The notes: generated from the letters alone by a model not told the origin. A stretch of 64,000 nt of DNA from Hyalangium gracile (GCF_020103725.1 NZ_JAHXBG010000001.1:558001-622000); one strand, 5' to 3'; shown: positions 35,865 to 45,776, counted from the first letter of the stretch. Translations and numbers: made by a program.

Positions 35865-36140
35865 CTGGTCCAGGCTCCGCACCCGGAGTGGGCGCTCGCC
35901 AGCACTCAGGCGGGTGCCTCGCGCTCGAGGCGACGGTTTCGTCCTGTCCGCGACACCACCGGCCTGCCCGTTGGCTCGGGTCTTCCCTGGCGCCTGGCTT
36001 CGCGTCCCACTCCCTCACCCGACTTTCCTGAAGGGGTATAGCGGCCCGGCTCACCCCGGCGTGCAATGGCTCCCGGGCTCTCGCGTACAGACGATCACCG
36101 GGAGGCTCTCGCGCCTCCTTCCTTTCGGGAGAGAGCCGCC

Positions 36141-36845
36141 ATGCAGACCCTTCGCGCCGCCGTGGTCGTCCCCACCCTGCTGCTGTCCCTCTGCGCCTTC
36201 GCCGAAGGTGGCAACCGCGAGGAGAACCGCGAGGTCTCCGACTTCGATGGGGTGGCGATCAGCCACGGCCTGGAGGCCCAGGTGAAGGTCGGCCCCAAGT
36301 CCGTGCGCATCTCCGGTGACGAGAAGCGCCTGGCCCAGGTCCGCACCGAGGTGGTGGACGGCAAGCTCATCGTCCGGATGGAGAAGAACTCCTGGTTCGG
36401 CTCCAACAGCAAGGGGGTGCGTGTCACCATCTCCACTCCCAGGCTCACCAGCGTCGAGGCCAGCGGCGGCGCCGAGGTGGACGCGGAGGCCACCACCGCG
36501 GACACCTTCACCGTCGAGTCCAGCGGGGGTGGCGAGCTCTCCGTACGCAACGTGGACGCCAAGAGCCTCAAGGTGGAGGCCAGCGGCGGCGGCGAGGTGA
36601 CGCTCAAGGGCCGCGCGGACACGATGAAGGTGGAGGCCAGCGGCGGCGCCGAGGTGCACGGCAAGGACCTCAGCCTCCGAGCGCTCGACGTGGAGGCCAG
36701 CGGCGGCGCCCAGGTGGACGCCAACCCCTCCGAGAGCGTCTCGGCGGACCTGTCCGGCGGCAGCACCGTCCACGTGGCCAGCTCGCCCTCCCAGCGCAAC
36801 GTCTCCGCCTCCGGCGGCGCGGAGGTCGTCTTCCGCAGGAAGTAG
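36141..36845 (+). CDS. secreted DUF2807 (head GIN) beta-helix protein
   Basis: 234 residues from the ATG at 36141 with GGGAGAGAG upstream. Signal peptide at about 1-21 (VVVPTLLLSLCAFA). The body is a DUF2807/GIN-type right-handed beta-helix. It contains FDGVAISHGLEAQVKVG and then repeated turns of the form VEASGGAEV / VESSGGGEL / VEASGGGEV, about 20 residues apart. Such proteins are periplasmic or surface-exposed and of unknown role. Convergent with the PhoD-like gene, 15 bp apart. Confidence 0.9.
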   Translation: MQTLRAAVVVPTLLLSLCAFAEGGNREENREVSDFDGVAISHGLEAQVKVGPKSVRISGDEKRLAQVRTEVVDGKLIVRMEKNSWFGSNSKGVRVTISTPRLTSVEASGGAEVDAEATTADTFTVESSGGGELSVRNVDAKSLKVEASGGGEVTLKGRADTMKVEASGGAEVHGKDLSLRALDVEASGGAQVDANPSESVSADLSGGSTVHVASSPSQRNVSASGGAEVVFRRK

Positions 36846-36860
36846 CCCGCCACGAACACC

Positions 36861-38315
36861 TCACGCGTCGAGGTTCAGCGACGTCTCGTACAGGCGCTTG
36901 CCCTTGCGATCGAAGATCTCCACGCGCAGCACGGGCTCCTTCCAGCTCAGCCGGGTGAAGTTGCTCACCGGCGTGTAGCCCCCATGCCCGTCGAGCACGT
37001 AGTCCGTCTGCCCGTCGAGAATGCCTCGCGTCTCGAAGAGGAGCTCCGGCGGGGTGATGGCCGGAGTGTTGAAGGCGGAGGAGATGATGGAGTGCACGCG
37101 GAAGTCCGGCCGCGAGGCGCTCTTCAACGCCGTCCAGAACGACACGTGCACGTCGCCCGAGAGGAACACCGCGCGGCGCACCCCCTCGTCCCGCATGAAG
37201 TCCAGCAGGCGCTGGCGCTGGTGCTGGAAGCCGGCCCACTTGTCGTTGCGCTCGGACAGGCCCCAGCCCGCAAGCCGCATGTCCGGGAAGAAGGGCACCG
37301 GCGTCACCACGAACTTCAGCCCGCCCTTGTCCGCCCTCAGCCACGCCTCGAGCGCATGGAGCTGCGTGGCGCTGATCATCTCCGGCGGCTGGGCGTGCTT
37401 GTAGCGCTCGGTGCGCACGTCCATCACGAAGAAGCGCGCGGGGCCGGACTCGAAGGTGTACCAGTAGCGGGTGATGGCGTTGGTGAGCCCCTGCTCGTGC
37501 TTGCGCTCCAGCGCCGGTCCGTGCACCACCTGGTAGCAACGGTACGCCTGCAGCGCGGCGATGAACCGCGCCCGCGTGGCCGCGAGCTGCTCCGGCGACT
37601 GCCTCGCATCATGCAGCCGATCCATGGACCAGTTGTCGATCAGCTCGTGGTCGTCCAGCGTCATGTACGTGGGCACCCGCGACAGCAGCCGCCGCAGGTT
37701 CGGCTGCGAGAAGGAGCGCTGGTAGTTGGCGCAGTACTGGGCGAACGTCTTGTCCGACGCGGCCACGTCCGCGTAGATCTGATCGCCCACCATCAACATC
37801 AGGTCCGTGGGCCGGCCGCCCTCCACCTGATCCAGGATGGTGCGGAAGACGCGATCGCCCCGGTCCGGCAGCCCGAAGCTGAGGATGTCCTCCAGGCCCG
37901 GCACCGGGTGGCGACACGAGCCGAACACCAGCGAGAGCTCCGGACTGCCCGGCGCGCGCGCGGTGCGGAAGACGCTCGCGCTGGCGTCCTGCAGCTCCAG
38001 CCCCACCGCCGGCAGCAGCAGGTGCTGCTCCACGTCCGAGTAGAAGAAGCCCATCCGGTACGCGTACGTCTGCCCCGGCTTCAGCCCCGTGAAGTCCACG
38101 CTGCCGGTGAAGTCGTCCTCGGGCAAGAGCTTGAAGTAGCGCGCCTGCGAGGGCGTGGTGGAGCCGGCCTCGAGCAGCTGCGCGACGCCGTGGCACATCA
38201 CCCCCGCGCCCACCGGCGGCGGCGAGCCCCGGCCCCACAGCCGCACCGTCGTGTCCGTGGTGTGCCCGACAATGGGGCCCACCGTCACCGGCTTCACTGG
38301 AAACACGAGCGCCAT
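36861..38315 (-). CDS. PhoD-like alkaline phosphatase/phosphodiesterase
   Basis: 484 residues from the ATG at 38315 with GGAGG 8 nt upstream. An N-terminal fibronectin-like domain (about 10-125) precedes the metallophosphatase core: SLVFGSCRHP, LMLMVGDQIYADV, YMTLDDHELIDNW and FLSGDVHVSFW. These supply the Fe/Ca ligands of PhoD-family enzymes. No signal peptide or Tat motif is visible at this start, so a cytoplasmic location is possible, unlike classic secreted PhoD. Divergent from the quinone-reductase gene. Confidence 0.88.
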   Translation of the reverse strand: MALVFPVKPVTVGPIVGHTTDTTVRLWGRGSPPPVGAGVMCHGVAQLLEAGSTTPSQARYFKLLPEDDFTGSVDFTGLKPGQTYAYRMGFFYSDVEQHLLLPAVGLELQDASASVFRTARAPGSPELSLVFGSCRHPVPGLEDILSFGLPDRGDRVFRTILDQVEGGRPTDLMLMVGDQIYADVAASDKTFAQYCANYQRSFSQPNLRRLLSRVPTYMTLDDHELIDNWSMDRLHDARQSPEQLAATRARFIAALQAYRCYQVVHGPALERKHEQGLTNAITRYWYTFESGPARFFVMDVRTERYKHAQPPEMISATQLHALEAWLRADKGGLKFVVTPVPFFPDMRLAGWGLSERNDKWAGFQHQRQRLLDFMRDEGVRRAVFLSGDVHVSFWTALKSASRPDFRVHSIISSAFNTPAITPPELLFETRGILDGQTDYVLDGHGGYTPVSNFTRLSWKEPVLRVEIFDRKGKRLYETSLNLDA

Positions 38316-38461
38316 GAGCTTCGCCTCCACCGCGCCAGCATGAACGGGCGGACCGACACCTTCCCGGAGCGTGCCCGCACCCGTCAATCTCCTTGCACCG
38401 CGCGCGCGCCCCACCCGCCCGTGGCTTGCCGCCGTGCCGTACGCGCGTAAGCTCGTTGCCC

Positions 38462-39430
38462 ATGCGAGCCATGGTCATCTCCCGCTTCGGCGGGCCCGAC
38501 GTCTTCGAGGAGCGTGACGTGCCCACCCCCACCGCTGGCCCCGGCCAGCTCCTGGTGCGCGTGGTGGCCTCCGGCACCAACCCCGTGGATGCCAAGCTGC
38601 GCCAGGACGGCTCCTGGGCCGGCCTCATCCCTCCCGTGGTGCTCGGCTATGACGTGTCCGGCGTCGTCGAGGCCGTGGGTCCCGGCGTCACCGGCTTCGC
38701 TCGCGGCGACGAGGTCTTCTACACCCCGGAGATCTTCGACAACCCCAGCGGCAGCTACGCGGAGTTCAACGCCGTCTCCGCCGCCATCGTCGCGCGCAAG
38801 CCGCGCAACCTCACCCACGAGCAGGCCGCCGCCGTCCCCCTCGCCGGCGGCACCGCCTGGGAGGCCGTCATCCGCCGCCTCCAGCTCACCGTGGGAGAGA
38901 CCATCCTCATTCACGGCGGCGCCGGCGGCGTGGGCTCGTTCGCGGTGCAAATCGCCAAGGCGGCCGGCGCGCACGTGCTGGCCACCGCCGGCACCGAGAA
39001 CCAGAAGACGCTGCGCAGGCTGGGCGCGGACGTGGCCATCAACTACCAGCGCGTGGACGCCACCGAGGCCGTGCTGCGCGAGACGGGCGGCGTCGGCGTG
39101 GACGCCGTCTTCGACACCACCGGCTCCCAGGTCATCCCCACCATCCCCGCCGTGCGCCGCGGCGGCCGCATCGCCACCATCCTCGGCTTCAGCGGAGACA
39201 TGAGCGCCTTCTACCCGCGCAACCTCACCCTCCACGGCGTCTTCCTCCTGCGCGAGCGCCGAAGGCTCGAGGAGCTCACCCGCCTCATCGAGCGCGATCA
39301 CCTCCAGCCGCTCGTGGAGTCCGTCCTCCCGCTCGCTCAGGTGGCCGACGCTCACCGCCGGCTCGACAGCGGCCATGGCCGCGGCAAGGTGGTGCTCTCC
39401 ATCTCCAGCACCCCTACCGCTGGTGGATGA
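38462..39430 (+). CDS. quinone oxidoreductase-like MDR (zinc-independent)
   Basis: 322 residues. It lacks the zinc Cys ligands. It carries the MDR nucleotide motif HGGAGGVGSFAVQIAKAAGA and the ASGTNPVDAKLR, GYDVSGVVEAVG and PLAGGTAWEA segments of the NADPH:quinone reductase / enoyl reductase subgroup. The expected reaction is one- or two-electron NADPH-dependent reduction of quinones or alpha,beta-unsaturated carbonyls. Stand-alone gene, divergent from the PhoD-like gene by 146 bp. Confidence 0.9.
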   Translation: MRAMVISRFGGPDVFEERDVPTPTAGPGQLLVRVVASGTNPVDAKLRQDGSWAGLIPPVVLGYDVSGVVEAVGPGVTGFARGDEVFYTPEIFDNPSGSYAEFNAVSAAIVARKPRNLTHEQAAAVPLAGGTAWEAVIRRLQLTVGETILIHGGAGGVGSFAVQIAKAAGAHVLATAGTENQKTLRRLGADVAINYQRVDATEAVLRETGGVGVDAVFDTTGSQVIPTIPAVRRGGRIATILGFSGDMSAFYPRNLTLHGVFLLRERRRLEELTRLIERDHLQPLVESVLPLAQVADAHRRLDSGHGRGKVVLSISSTPTAGG

Positions 39431-39679
39431 TACTTCCCTACGTGTCGGACGAAGGTAGGTGTCTCACAGCACTTTCGGACAGGGCGAGCAGGCTCTCGGC
39501 TCACCTGGCGCGTCGAAAGCGCCGCCCCTCCGTTGAAAACGGCACGGGAATCTCATGGATAATGGGCCTCGCGGATCCAACCTGTTTACAGAGGCGCAGC
39601 ATTTTTTCCGGATCCTGGTTCCCGTCGCCCATTCAAATCCCTGCTGCGCCCCTTTCGCATTACCCCCACAGGAGTACCC

Positions 39680-41002
39680 ATGACCGCCACCGCCTCCAAG
39701 TCCAACCCCATCTGGCAGCACAAGCCGCGCCCGCAGGTGACGACCCAGAAGGTCACCGCCACCCTGGACGCGGTGATCGACCGGGTGCCCCAGGCGAGCC
39801 CGGCGCCGCTGGCGTCGCTGGCCAGCGCGCGCGCCGCCGAGTTCCTGAGCACCGACGGCGCCAGTGGCAGCCGGGGTTATGACGTGGCGCTGGTGGATCG
39901 CGCCTCGGGGCGCACGGTGGCCTTCGCCAGCGTGCTGCACGCGGAGGACTCGGACTTCCAGGCGCGCACCCGGCTGGCCCCGGCCGTGCTGAAGCCGGCC
40001 GCCTATTTCACCCGCGTGCACGTGGCGCCGGACGCGCCGGCGGGCACCCAGGCCGTGCTGCTCTACGCCGCGCTCCGCCAGGCGCGCAGCTGGGACCGCC
40101 ACACCGCCGCCTTCCTCATGGCGGATGACGACACGCCCACCGCTCGCCGCTACGGCCTCATCACCCTGGCCGGCGTGCCCCGCATCGACGTGCCGGGCAC
40201 CGGCGCCTTCCGCGCCAAGGCGCAGCGGTTGGATTTGCTGCTCAACCAGGCCTTCGACGAGGCCGCCAAGGCCGGGCAGACCATCGAGCCGGGCTTCCTG
40301 GTGCACGAAATCCTCGACACCCTGCACGAGTCGCTCTTCACCCCGGTGCGCGAGGCGCGCTTCTTCCGCGAGGTGGAGGCCGGCACGCTCACCCGCGAGC
40401 AGTACGTGCACTGCCTCACCCAGTTCCACCAGTTCGTGCGGTGGACGACGCGCCTGCTGGGCCGCTGCGTGGGCTTCTCGCCCACCACGGAGCTGCGCAC
40501 CCACTTCATCTCGCACCTCAAGGGCGAGGTGAACCATGAAATCATCATCGAGAGGGACCTGGCGCACCTGGGCGAGGATCCGCACTACGCCATGGAGCTG
40601 GCGCAGCCCAACACGCCCACGCGCGAGTTCATGTGCGCCCAGGAGAGCGCCATCGGCTTCTACAACGACCCGCTGCTGCTGCTGGCCGCGCCGCTGGCGG
40701 CCGAGGGCGTCACCGGCCACCTGGCTCCGGGCTTCATCGAGCGGCTCAACGCGTGCGTGGCTTCTTGGGGCATCAAGGATCCGCACAAGGCCACCAACTT
40801 CCTCAGCTCTCACATCGAGTACGACGGCGGTGACGACGGGCACTGGCAGGGCAACCTGGACCTGCTGGCCCAGCACCTCACCAGCGAGCAGCTGCTGCGC
40901 CGCTACCTGAGCCTCATGCGCGTGAGCGCCGAGGGGACGCTGCGGCAGTGGGACAGCTACGTGGGAGACGTGGAGCTGCTCAGCGCGCGCCCCCAGGCCT
41001 GA
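39680..41002 (+). CDS. fusion: acyltransferase-like N-half and heme-oxygenase-like C-half
   Basis: 440 residues; AGGAG lies before the ATG. Residues about 45-190 look like a LuxI/GNAT-type acyltransferase: GYDVALVDRASGRTVAFASVL, YFTRVHVAPDAPAGTQAVLLYAALRQA and FLMADDDTPTARRYGL. Residues about 200-430 look like an iron-containing heme-oxygenase-like (TENA/PqqC/HDO-type) all-helical domain. Metal-ligand-like motifs there are EQYVHCLTQFHQF, KGEVNHEII and SSHIEYDGGDDGHW. Such diiron domains oxidise or cleave small organic substrates. The combination could make and then modify an N-acyl product. Stand-alone gene with about 250 bp upstream. Confidence 0.7.
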   Translation: MTATASKSNPIWQHKPRPQVTTQKVTATLDAVIDRVPQASPAPLASLASARAAEFLSTDGASGSRGYDVALVDRASGRTVAFASVLHAEDSDFQARTRLAPAVLKPAAYFTRVHVAPDAPAGTQAVLLYAALRQARSWDRHTAAFLMADDDTPTARRYGLITLAGVPRIDVPGTGAFRAKAQRLDLLLNQAFDEAAKAGQTIEPGFLVHEILDTLHESLFTPVREARFFREVEAGTLTREQYVHCLTQFHQFVRWTTRLLGRCVGFSPTTELRTHFISHLKGEVNHEIIIERDLAHLGEDPHYAMELAQPNTPTREFMCAQESAIGFYNDPLLLLAAPLAAEGVTGHLAPGFIERLNACVASWGIKDPHKATNFLSSHIEYDGGDDGHWQGNLDLLAQHLTSEQLLRRYLSLMRVSAEGTLRQWDSYVGDVELLSARPQA

Positions 41003-41164
41003 GCCCTCCCCGTCTCACGAGCAGGCAGCCAGCCGGGGGCGGGGTAACTTCCTTCCCATTCCCCGGTGGCTGATGCAGGATACCCACCCGCGGAGGGTTT
41101 GTTCCTGAAGCCCTCTGCTCTCCCGAGGACCGAGCCCTCGTCTCAGCCGAGGAGTGTGAGCGTC

Positions 41165-41617
41165 GTGAGTGCCGCGATCCCTGGACCCAAGTCGGACATC
41201 ATCGACCGCATCTTCTTCGTCCGCTACGTGCGGCCTCCCTCCAAGGAGGACGTCAAGACGGTGTTGGAGCGCGTGGCGGTGGCTCACAAGCGGCTGAACC
41301 AGCCGCTCATCTACGTGGGCTCCATCGACTCGAAGACCAAGGTGCCCAACTCCGAGGAGCGCAACAACCTCAACGAGCTGCTGCTGGCGCTGCGCGAGTA
41401 CTGCGAGGTGGTGCACCTCATCATCGAGGGCTCCGAGCTGCAGAACAGCCTCCAGCGCGTCATCATCTCCGGCATGCTCATCATCACCCGCACCTATGAC
41501 AACTACATGTCGGTGCACAAAAACATCTCGGGTGCCTCGTTCGACATCACCCGGCGCCTGAACAAGGATCCCACGGCGCTGATCCAGGTCGCGAGGGACC
41601 GAGGCCTGGTCATCTAG
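41165..41617 (+). CDS. conserved paralog A of a duplicated small protein
   Basis: 150 residues from a GTG at 41165, with GAGGAG about 10 nt upstream. This start aligns with that of paralog B. It has the alpha/beta pattern DRIFFVRYVRPPSKEDVKTV...PLIYVGSIDSK...EVVHLIIEGSELQNSLQRVIISGMLII, like a single-domain STAS- or roadblock-like fold. The resemblance is only in pattern and I cannot name the family. It has no signal peptide. It is nearly identical in its core to the gene at 43678. The flavin monooxygenase gene lies between the two paralogs, all on the same strand. Confidence 0.75.
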   Translation: MSAAIPGPKSDIIDRIFFVRYVRPPSKEDVKTVLERVAVAHKRLNQPLIYVGSIDSKTKVPNSEERNNLNELLLALREYCEVVHLIIEGSELQNSLQRVIISGMLIITRTYDNYMSVHKNISGASFDITRRLNKDPTALIQVARDRGLVI

Positions 41618-41873
41618 TCCTCGTGGTCCGGATGCTCTCCAGCCCCGCGCAGTGAACGCAGGAGCGCCGATCCCCCGCCTCAGACCCTTGCTTCCTTGGA
41701 AGGCCGCCGTGCGCTCCACGCGCCGGGTTCCGCACTGGGACTCGCCGTGGACCCGGCAGTGCCTGCGTCTGCCTGGGCACCGTGCAGGGCCACCCGCGAC
41801 GAACCGCATCCGCTAGACTCCCGCCGTGCTCCTCCCCGCCTGCTGGCGGGCCTCCTCTTCGTGGAGAACCGAG

Positions 41874-43514
41874 ATGTCCTCTGAGATCGTCGACGTCATC
41901 GTCGTGGGATGTGGCCCCGTGGGGGCGATCACGGCCAACTTCCTGGGACAGCAGGGCCTGCGGACGATGCTCCTCGAGAAGGATCTCACCACGCACTCCC
42001 AGCCACGGGCCTTCTCGTGCGACGACGAGACCCAGCGCAACTTCCGCATCGCGGGCCTGGAGGGCGAGCTGGCCATCACGCTCTGGGACTGCAAGTCGAT
42101 GGACTACATCGACGCGAAGAAGCAGGTGCTGGGCTCGGCGGTGTTCTCGGAGCTGGACTTCGGCAACGGGCACCACGGCCTGTCCTTCTTCAACCAGCCG
42201 CAGATGGAGCACGTGATGCGCGAGGGGCTCAAGCGCTTCCCGCACGTGGAGCTGCGGCTGGGCCACGAGGTGGAGTCGCTCACCCAGGACGCGGAGGGCG
42301 TCACGCTGCAGGTGAAGGATCGGCGCACCGGCCGCTCGCGCGAGCTGCGCGCCCGCTACGTGCTGGGCGCGGACGGCTCGCACAGCACCATCCGGCGGCT
42401 GATGGGCAGCACCCTGGCCGGCACCTCCTACGAGGAGCCGTGGATCGCCATCTCCGGCACCACGCCCACCGCGGAGCCGGACTTCACCTACTACGTGTGT
42501 GATCCGGCGCGGCCCGGCTTCGTCACGCGCGGCCCGTTCAACGAGATCCGCATGGATCTGCTGCTGCACGAGAACGAGCGCACGGAGGTGATGGAGTCTC
42601 CGGAGCTGGTGAACAAGCTGATGTCGCCCTTCGTGGACCCGAAGCTGATGAAGCTGCAGCGCGCCTCGGTGTTCACCTTCCAGGCGAAGGTGGCCACGCG
42701 GTGGCGGGAAGGGCGCGTCTTCATCCTCGGGGACGCCGCGCACGTGATGCCGCCCTTCATGGGACAGGGCCTGTGCTCGGGCATCCGGGATGCGCTCAAC
42801 CTGACGTGGAAGCTGGCCCTGGTGGTGCGCGGCGCCGCGGGAGACTCGCTGCTGGACACCTACGAGGCGGAGCGGCGCCCCCACGCGACGAACATGATCA
42901 AGGCGACGATCATGATGGGCAAGGTGTTCCTGGCGCGCTCGAAGTTCATCGCGGCCGTGCGCAACTTCTTCCTGCGCTGGAGCTACAACAACCCGAAGAC
43001 GCGCAGCTTCATCCGCGAGTTCAAGGCCCGGCCTCCCATCCGCCTGCCCAACGGCTTCATCTCCGGCGGCAAGTACAAGGAGGGCTCCGCCGAGGGCACC
43101 TACTTCCCCCAGCCCAGGGTGGGGCTGCCCGGGGGAGAGACGGTGCTGCTGGACACCGCGCTGGGCTGCCGCTTCGCGGTGCTGTGCCTGGCGAGCGTCA
43201 CCGAGCCGGTGCTCGGCTCGGCCGAGGCGTTCGCCCGGGAGCTCAACGGCGTGCTGGTGCGCGTGCTGCCCGCCGACCGCGCGAGCGAGGCCCGGCCGGG
43301 GGACGTGGTGGACGTGGAGGGCAAGCTGGCCGCGTGGTTCGCCCGCTTCAAGTCGGACACGGCGGTGGTGCGGCCGGACCGCTACGTCTACGGCACCTCG
43401 AGCGGCTCTGGCATCGAGAAGCTCCGCGAGCAGGTGCGCCCCTTCATCCACCAGGCCTCCGCTCCGAGAGCCACCCAGGAACCGGCCCGGGCGCTGCGCA
43501 TCTCGAACGCTTGA
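41874..43514 (+). CDS. FAD-dependent aromatic monooxygenase (MhpA/PHBH-like)
   Basis: 546 residues; GGAG is 8 nt before the ATG at 41874. FAD fingerprint VIVVGCGPVGAITANFLGQQG, second motif LGADGSHSTIRR, and the GD motif RVFILGDAAHVMPPFMGQG. It is closest in layout to 3-(3-hydroxyphenyl)propionate hydroxylase and related phenol hydroxylases, with a C-terminal thioredoxin-like region. These enzymes use NAD(P)H and O2 to hydroxylate aromatic rings. No ring-cleavage gene is nearby, so degradation is doubtful; a tailoring role is equally possible. The two small paralogs flank it. Confidence 0.88.
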   Translation: MSSEIVDVIVVGCGPVGAITANFLGQQGLRTMLLEKDLTTHSQPRAFSCDDETQRNFRIAGLEGELAITLWDCKSMDYIDAKKQVLGSAVFSELDFGNGHHGLSFFNQPQMEHVMREGLKRFPHVELRLGHEVESLTQDAEGVTLQVKDRRTGRSRELRARYVLGADGSHSTIRRLMGSTLAGTSYEEPWIAISGTTPTAEPDFTYYVCDPARPGFVTRGPFNEIRMDLLLHENERTEVMESPELVNKLMSPFVDPKLMKLQRASVFTFQAKVATRWREGRVFILGDAAHVMPPFMGQGLCSGIRDALNLTWKLALVVRGAAGDSLLDTYEAERRPHATNMIKATIMMGKVFLARSKFIAAVRNFFLRWSYNNPKTRSFIREFKARPPIRLPNGFISGGKYKEGSAEGTYFPQPRVGLPGGETVLLDTALGCRFAVLCLASVTEPVLGSAEAFARELNGVLVRVLPADRASEARPGDVVDVEGKLAAWFARFKSDTAVVRPDRYVYGTSSGSGIEKLREQVRPFIHQASAPRATQEPARALRISNA

Positions 43515-43677
43515 GCAGCAAAGACTTGGTAAGGCACTCTTTCCCGAGTCGCCGGGAAGGGGCATTTTCCTTCCCAGGAGCCGGTTCCTCAGGCAGGATG
43601 CGCCACCTTTTCAGAGGGCTTGCCCCTGGCGCTGGATGGCTGCCGGCACGGCTCTCCTTCGACGCAGCGAGGGCGTT

Positions 43678-44127
43678 GTGAACGACGCGACCTCTTTCAA
43701 ATCGGATGTCGTCGACCGCATCTTCTTCGTCCGCTACCTGCGGCCACCCTCCAAGGAGGATGCCAAGGCGGTGTTGGAGCGCGTGGCGGTGGCTCACAAG
43801 CGACTGGCCCAGCCGCTCATCTACGTGGGCTCCATCGACTCGAAGTCGAAGGTGCCCAACTCCGAGGAGCGCAACAACCTCAACGAGCTGCTGCTGACGC
43901 TGCGCGAGTACTGCGAGGTGGTGCACCTCATCATCGAGGGCTCCGAGCTGCAGAACAGCCTCCAGCGCGTCATCATCTCCGGCATGCTCATCGTCACGCG
44001 CACCTACGACAACTACCTGTCGGTGCATAAGAGCGTGGACTCCACCGTGGAGGACCTCACCAAGCGTCTGAAGAAGGACGCGAGGCCGCTCATCCGGGTG
44101 GCGCGAGACCGGAGCGTGGTGCTCTAG
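43678..44127 (+). CDS. conserved paralog B of the duplicated small protein
   Basis: 149 residues from a GTG at 43678 with GAGGG 5 nt upstream. Its core matches the protein at 41165 almost residue for residue: DRIFFVRYLRPPSKEDAKAV, YVGSIDSKSKVPNSEERNNL, and EVVHLIIEGSELQNSLQR onward. Only the N-terminal 15 and the C-terminal 30 residues differ clearly. Silent positions are also largely conserved, so the duplication or a gene-conversion event is recent. Role unknown. Confidence 0.75.
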   Translation: MNDATSFKSDVVDRIFFVRYLRPPSKEDAKAVLERVAVAHKRLAQPLIYVGSIDSKSKVPNSEERNNLNELLLTLREYCEVVHLIIEGSELQNSLQRVIISGMLIVTRTYDNYLSVHKSVDSTVEDLTKRLKKDARPLIRVARDRSVVL

Positions 44128-44143
44128 CGAGCTCTAGCGAGGG

Positions 44144-44698
44144 CTACGGCTTCTTCTCGAAGCGGAGCGCCGCCGAGTTCATGCAGTAGCGCAGGCCGGT
44201 GGGCTCCGGGCCGTCCGGGAAGACGTGGCCCAGGTGTCCGCCGCAGCGCGAGCACACCACCTCCGTGCGCGTCATGAAGAAGCTGCTGTCCTCGTGCAGC
44301 GTCACCGCCGAGGGCGCGAGGGGCTGCCAGAAGCTGGGCCAGCCGGTGCCGGACTCGAACTTGGTGTCCGAGGCGAAGAGCGGCTGGCCGCACCCGGCGC
44401 AGTGGTAGGTGCCCGCCTCGTGGTTGTTCCAGTACTTGCCGGTGAAGGCGCGCTCGGTACCCTTCTCGCGCAGGATGCGGAACTGCTCGGAGGTGAGCTG
44501 CTTGCGCCACTCCTCCTCCGTCTTGACGACCTTCTCCGCCGGCTCCGGGGCGCTCGGCGCCTGAGCGGGGCTCTTGCGCGCATCCGAGGCCTCGGCTGCC
44601 TTCGGCGGGCTGGCGGGCTTGTCACCCGCTCCCGCGGCGATGGCTACGAGGGGAACCACCAGCAGGCCTGCCCACCACCACTTGCGTCGTCGGTCCAT
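44144..44698 (-). CDS. msrB: peptide-methionine (R)-S-oxide reductase, exported form
   Basis: 184 residues from the ATG at 44698. An N-terminal hydrophobic segment ([17 protein letters not shown]) and a Pro/Ala/Ser-rich linker precede the MsrB domain (about 65-184). The zinc Cys pairs are CAGC and CSRC, and the catalytic Cys is in [10 protein letters not shown]. It reduces methionine-R-sulfoxide in proteins. The membrane anchor or signal peptide suggests action in the periplasm or envelope, unlike the common cytosolic MsrB. It is convergent with paralog B. Confidence 0.9.
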   Translation of the reverse strand: MDRRRKWWWAGLLVVPLVAIAAGAGDKPASPPKAAEASDARKSPAQAPSAPEPAEKVVKTEEEWRKQLTSEQFRILREKGTERAFTGKYWNNHEAGTYHCAGCGQPLFASDTKFESGTGWPSFWQPLAPSAVTLHEDSSFFMTRTEVVCSRCGGHLGHVFPDGPEPTGLRYCMNSAALRFEKKP

Positions 44699-44756
44699 AC
44701 CTTGGATACGCGCGGGCGGACGGGAAGTTACCGCCGGGCCCCCTGCCCTGCTCACC

Positions 44757-45776
44757 CTACTGGGGCTGGGGGATGCGGTCCTTGTTCTGGTGCGCCACCA
44801 TCCAGCCCGGATACTCGGGGGGCAGGGCGGAGGCGGTGTTCAGCGCGGTGAGCTGCTCCGGGGTGAGCTTGAGCGAGGGCGTCTGGAGGTTGTCCTCGAG
44901 CTGCTCCTGCGTCTTCGCGCCGATGATGATCGTCGTCACGTGGGGCTGGTGCAGCAGCCAGGCCAGGGCCACGCGCGCCACCGAGACGTTGTGCGCCTTG
45001 GCGATGCCATCCATCACGTCGATGACGTCGTAGGCGCGCTCCTTGTCCACGGGCGGGAAGTCGAAGGAGGTGCGCCGGGAGCCCTCGGGGCCCTGGCCGT
45101 TGCGGCGGTACTTGCCGCTCAGGAAGCCGCCGGCCAGCGGGCTCCACACCATGAGGCCCACCTGCTGGTCCTTCATCAGCGGTACCAGCTCGCGCTCCAA
45201 GTCCCTGCCGGCGATGGAGTAGTAGGCCTGCAGGGACTCGAAGCGCGCCAGGTTGCGGTGCTCGCTGATGCCCAGCGCCTTCATGAGCTGCCAGGCCTGC
45301 AGGTTGGAGCAGCCCAGGTAGCGCACCTTGCCCTGGCGGACCAGGTCATCCAGCGCGCGCAGCGTCTCGTCCAGGGGCGTGACGATGTCCACGCCGTGGA
45401 TCTGGTACAAGTCGATGTAGTCGGTGCCCAGGCGGCGCAGGCTGTTGTGCACCGAGTCCATGATGTGGCCGCGCGACAGGCCCACGTCGTTGATGCCCGG
45501 GCCGGTACGGCCGCGCACCTTGGTGGCCAGGACGACATCCTTGCGCCGCGCGCCCAGCGCCTTGCCGAGCAGCTGCTCGGAGACGCCGTTGGAGTAGACG
45601 TCCGCGGTGTCGAAGAAGTTGATGCCCGCGTCCAGGCTGCGGGCCACGAGCTTGTCGGCCTCGCTCTGGCCCTGCGTGCCGACCACCTTCCAGAAGCCCT
45701 CGCCGCCGAACGTCATCGCTCCGAAGCACAGCTCCGATACGTACAGGCCCGTGCGGCCCAGCATCCGATAGTTCAT
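44757..45776 (-). CDS. aldo/keto reductase
   Basis: 339 residues. The (alpha/beta)8 catalytic tetrad is visible: Asp in [11 protein letters not shown], Tyr in the same segment, Lys in VLATKVRG, and His in DLYQIHGVD. The C-terminal NADP-binding segment is [14 protein letters not shown]. It belongs to the YakC/oxidoreductase-type AKR group and reduces aldehydes or ketones with NADPH; the physiological substrate is unknown. Its start is 60 bp or so from a divergent DUF429 gene. Confidence 0.9.
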   Translation of the reverse strand: MNYRMLGRTGLYVSELCFGAMTFGGEGFWKVVGTQGQSEADKLVARSLDAGINFFDTADVYSNGVSEQLLGKALGARRKDVVLATKVRGRTGPGINDVGLSRGHIMDSVHNSLRRLGTDYIDLYQIHGVDIVTPLDETLRALDDLVRQGKVRYLGCSNLQAWQLMKALGISEHRNLARFESLQAYYSIAGRDLERELVPLMKDQQVGLMVWSPLAGGFLSGKYRRNGQGPEGSRRTSFDFPPVDKERAYDVIDVMDGIAKAHNVSVARVALAWLLHQPHVTTIIIGAKTQEQLEDNLQTPSLKLTPEQLTALNTASALPPEYPGWMVAHQNKDRIPQPQ

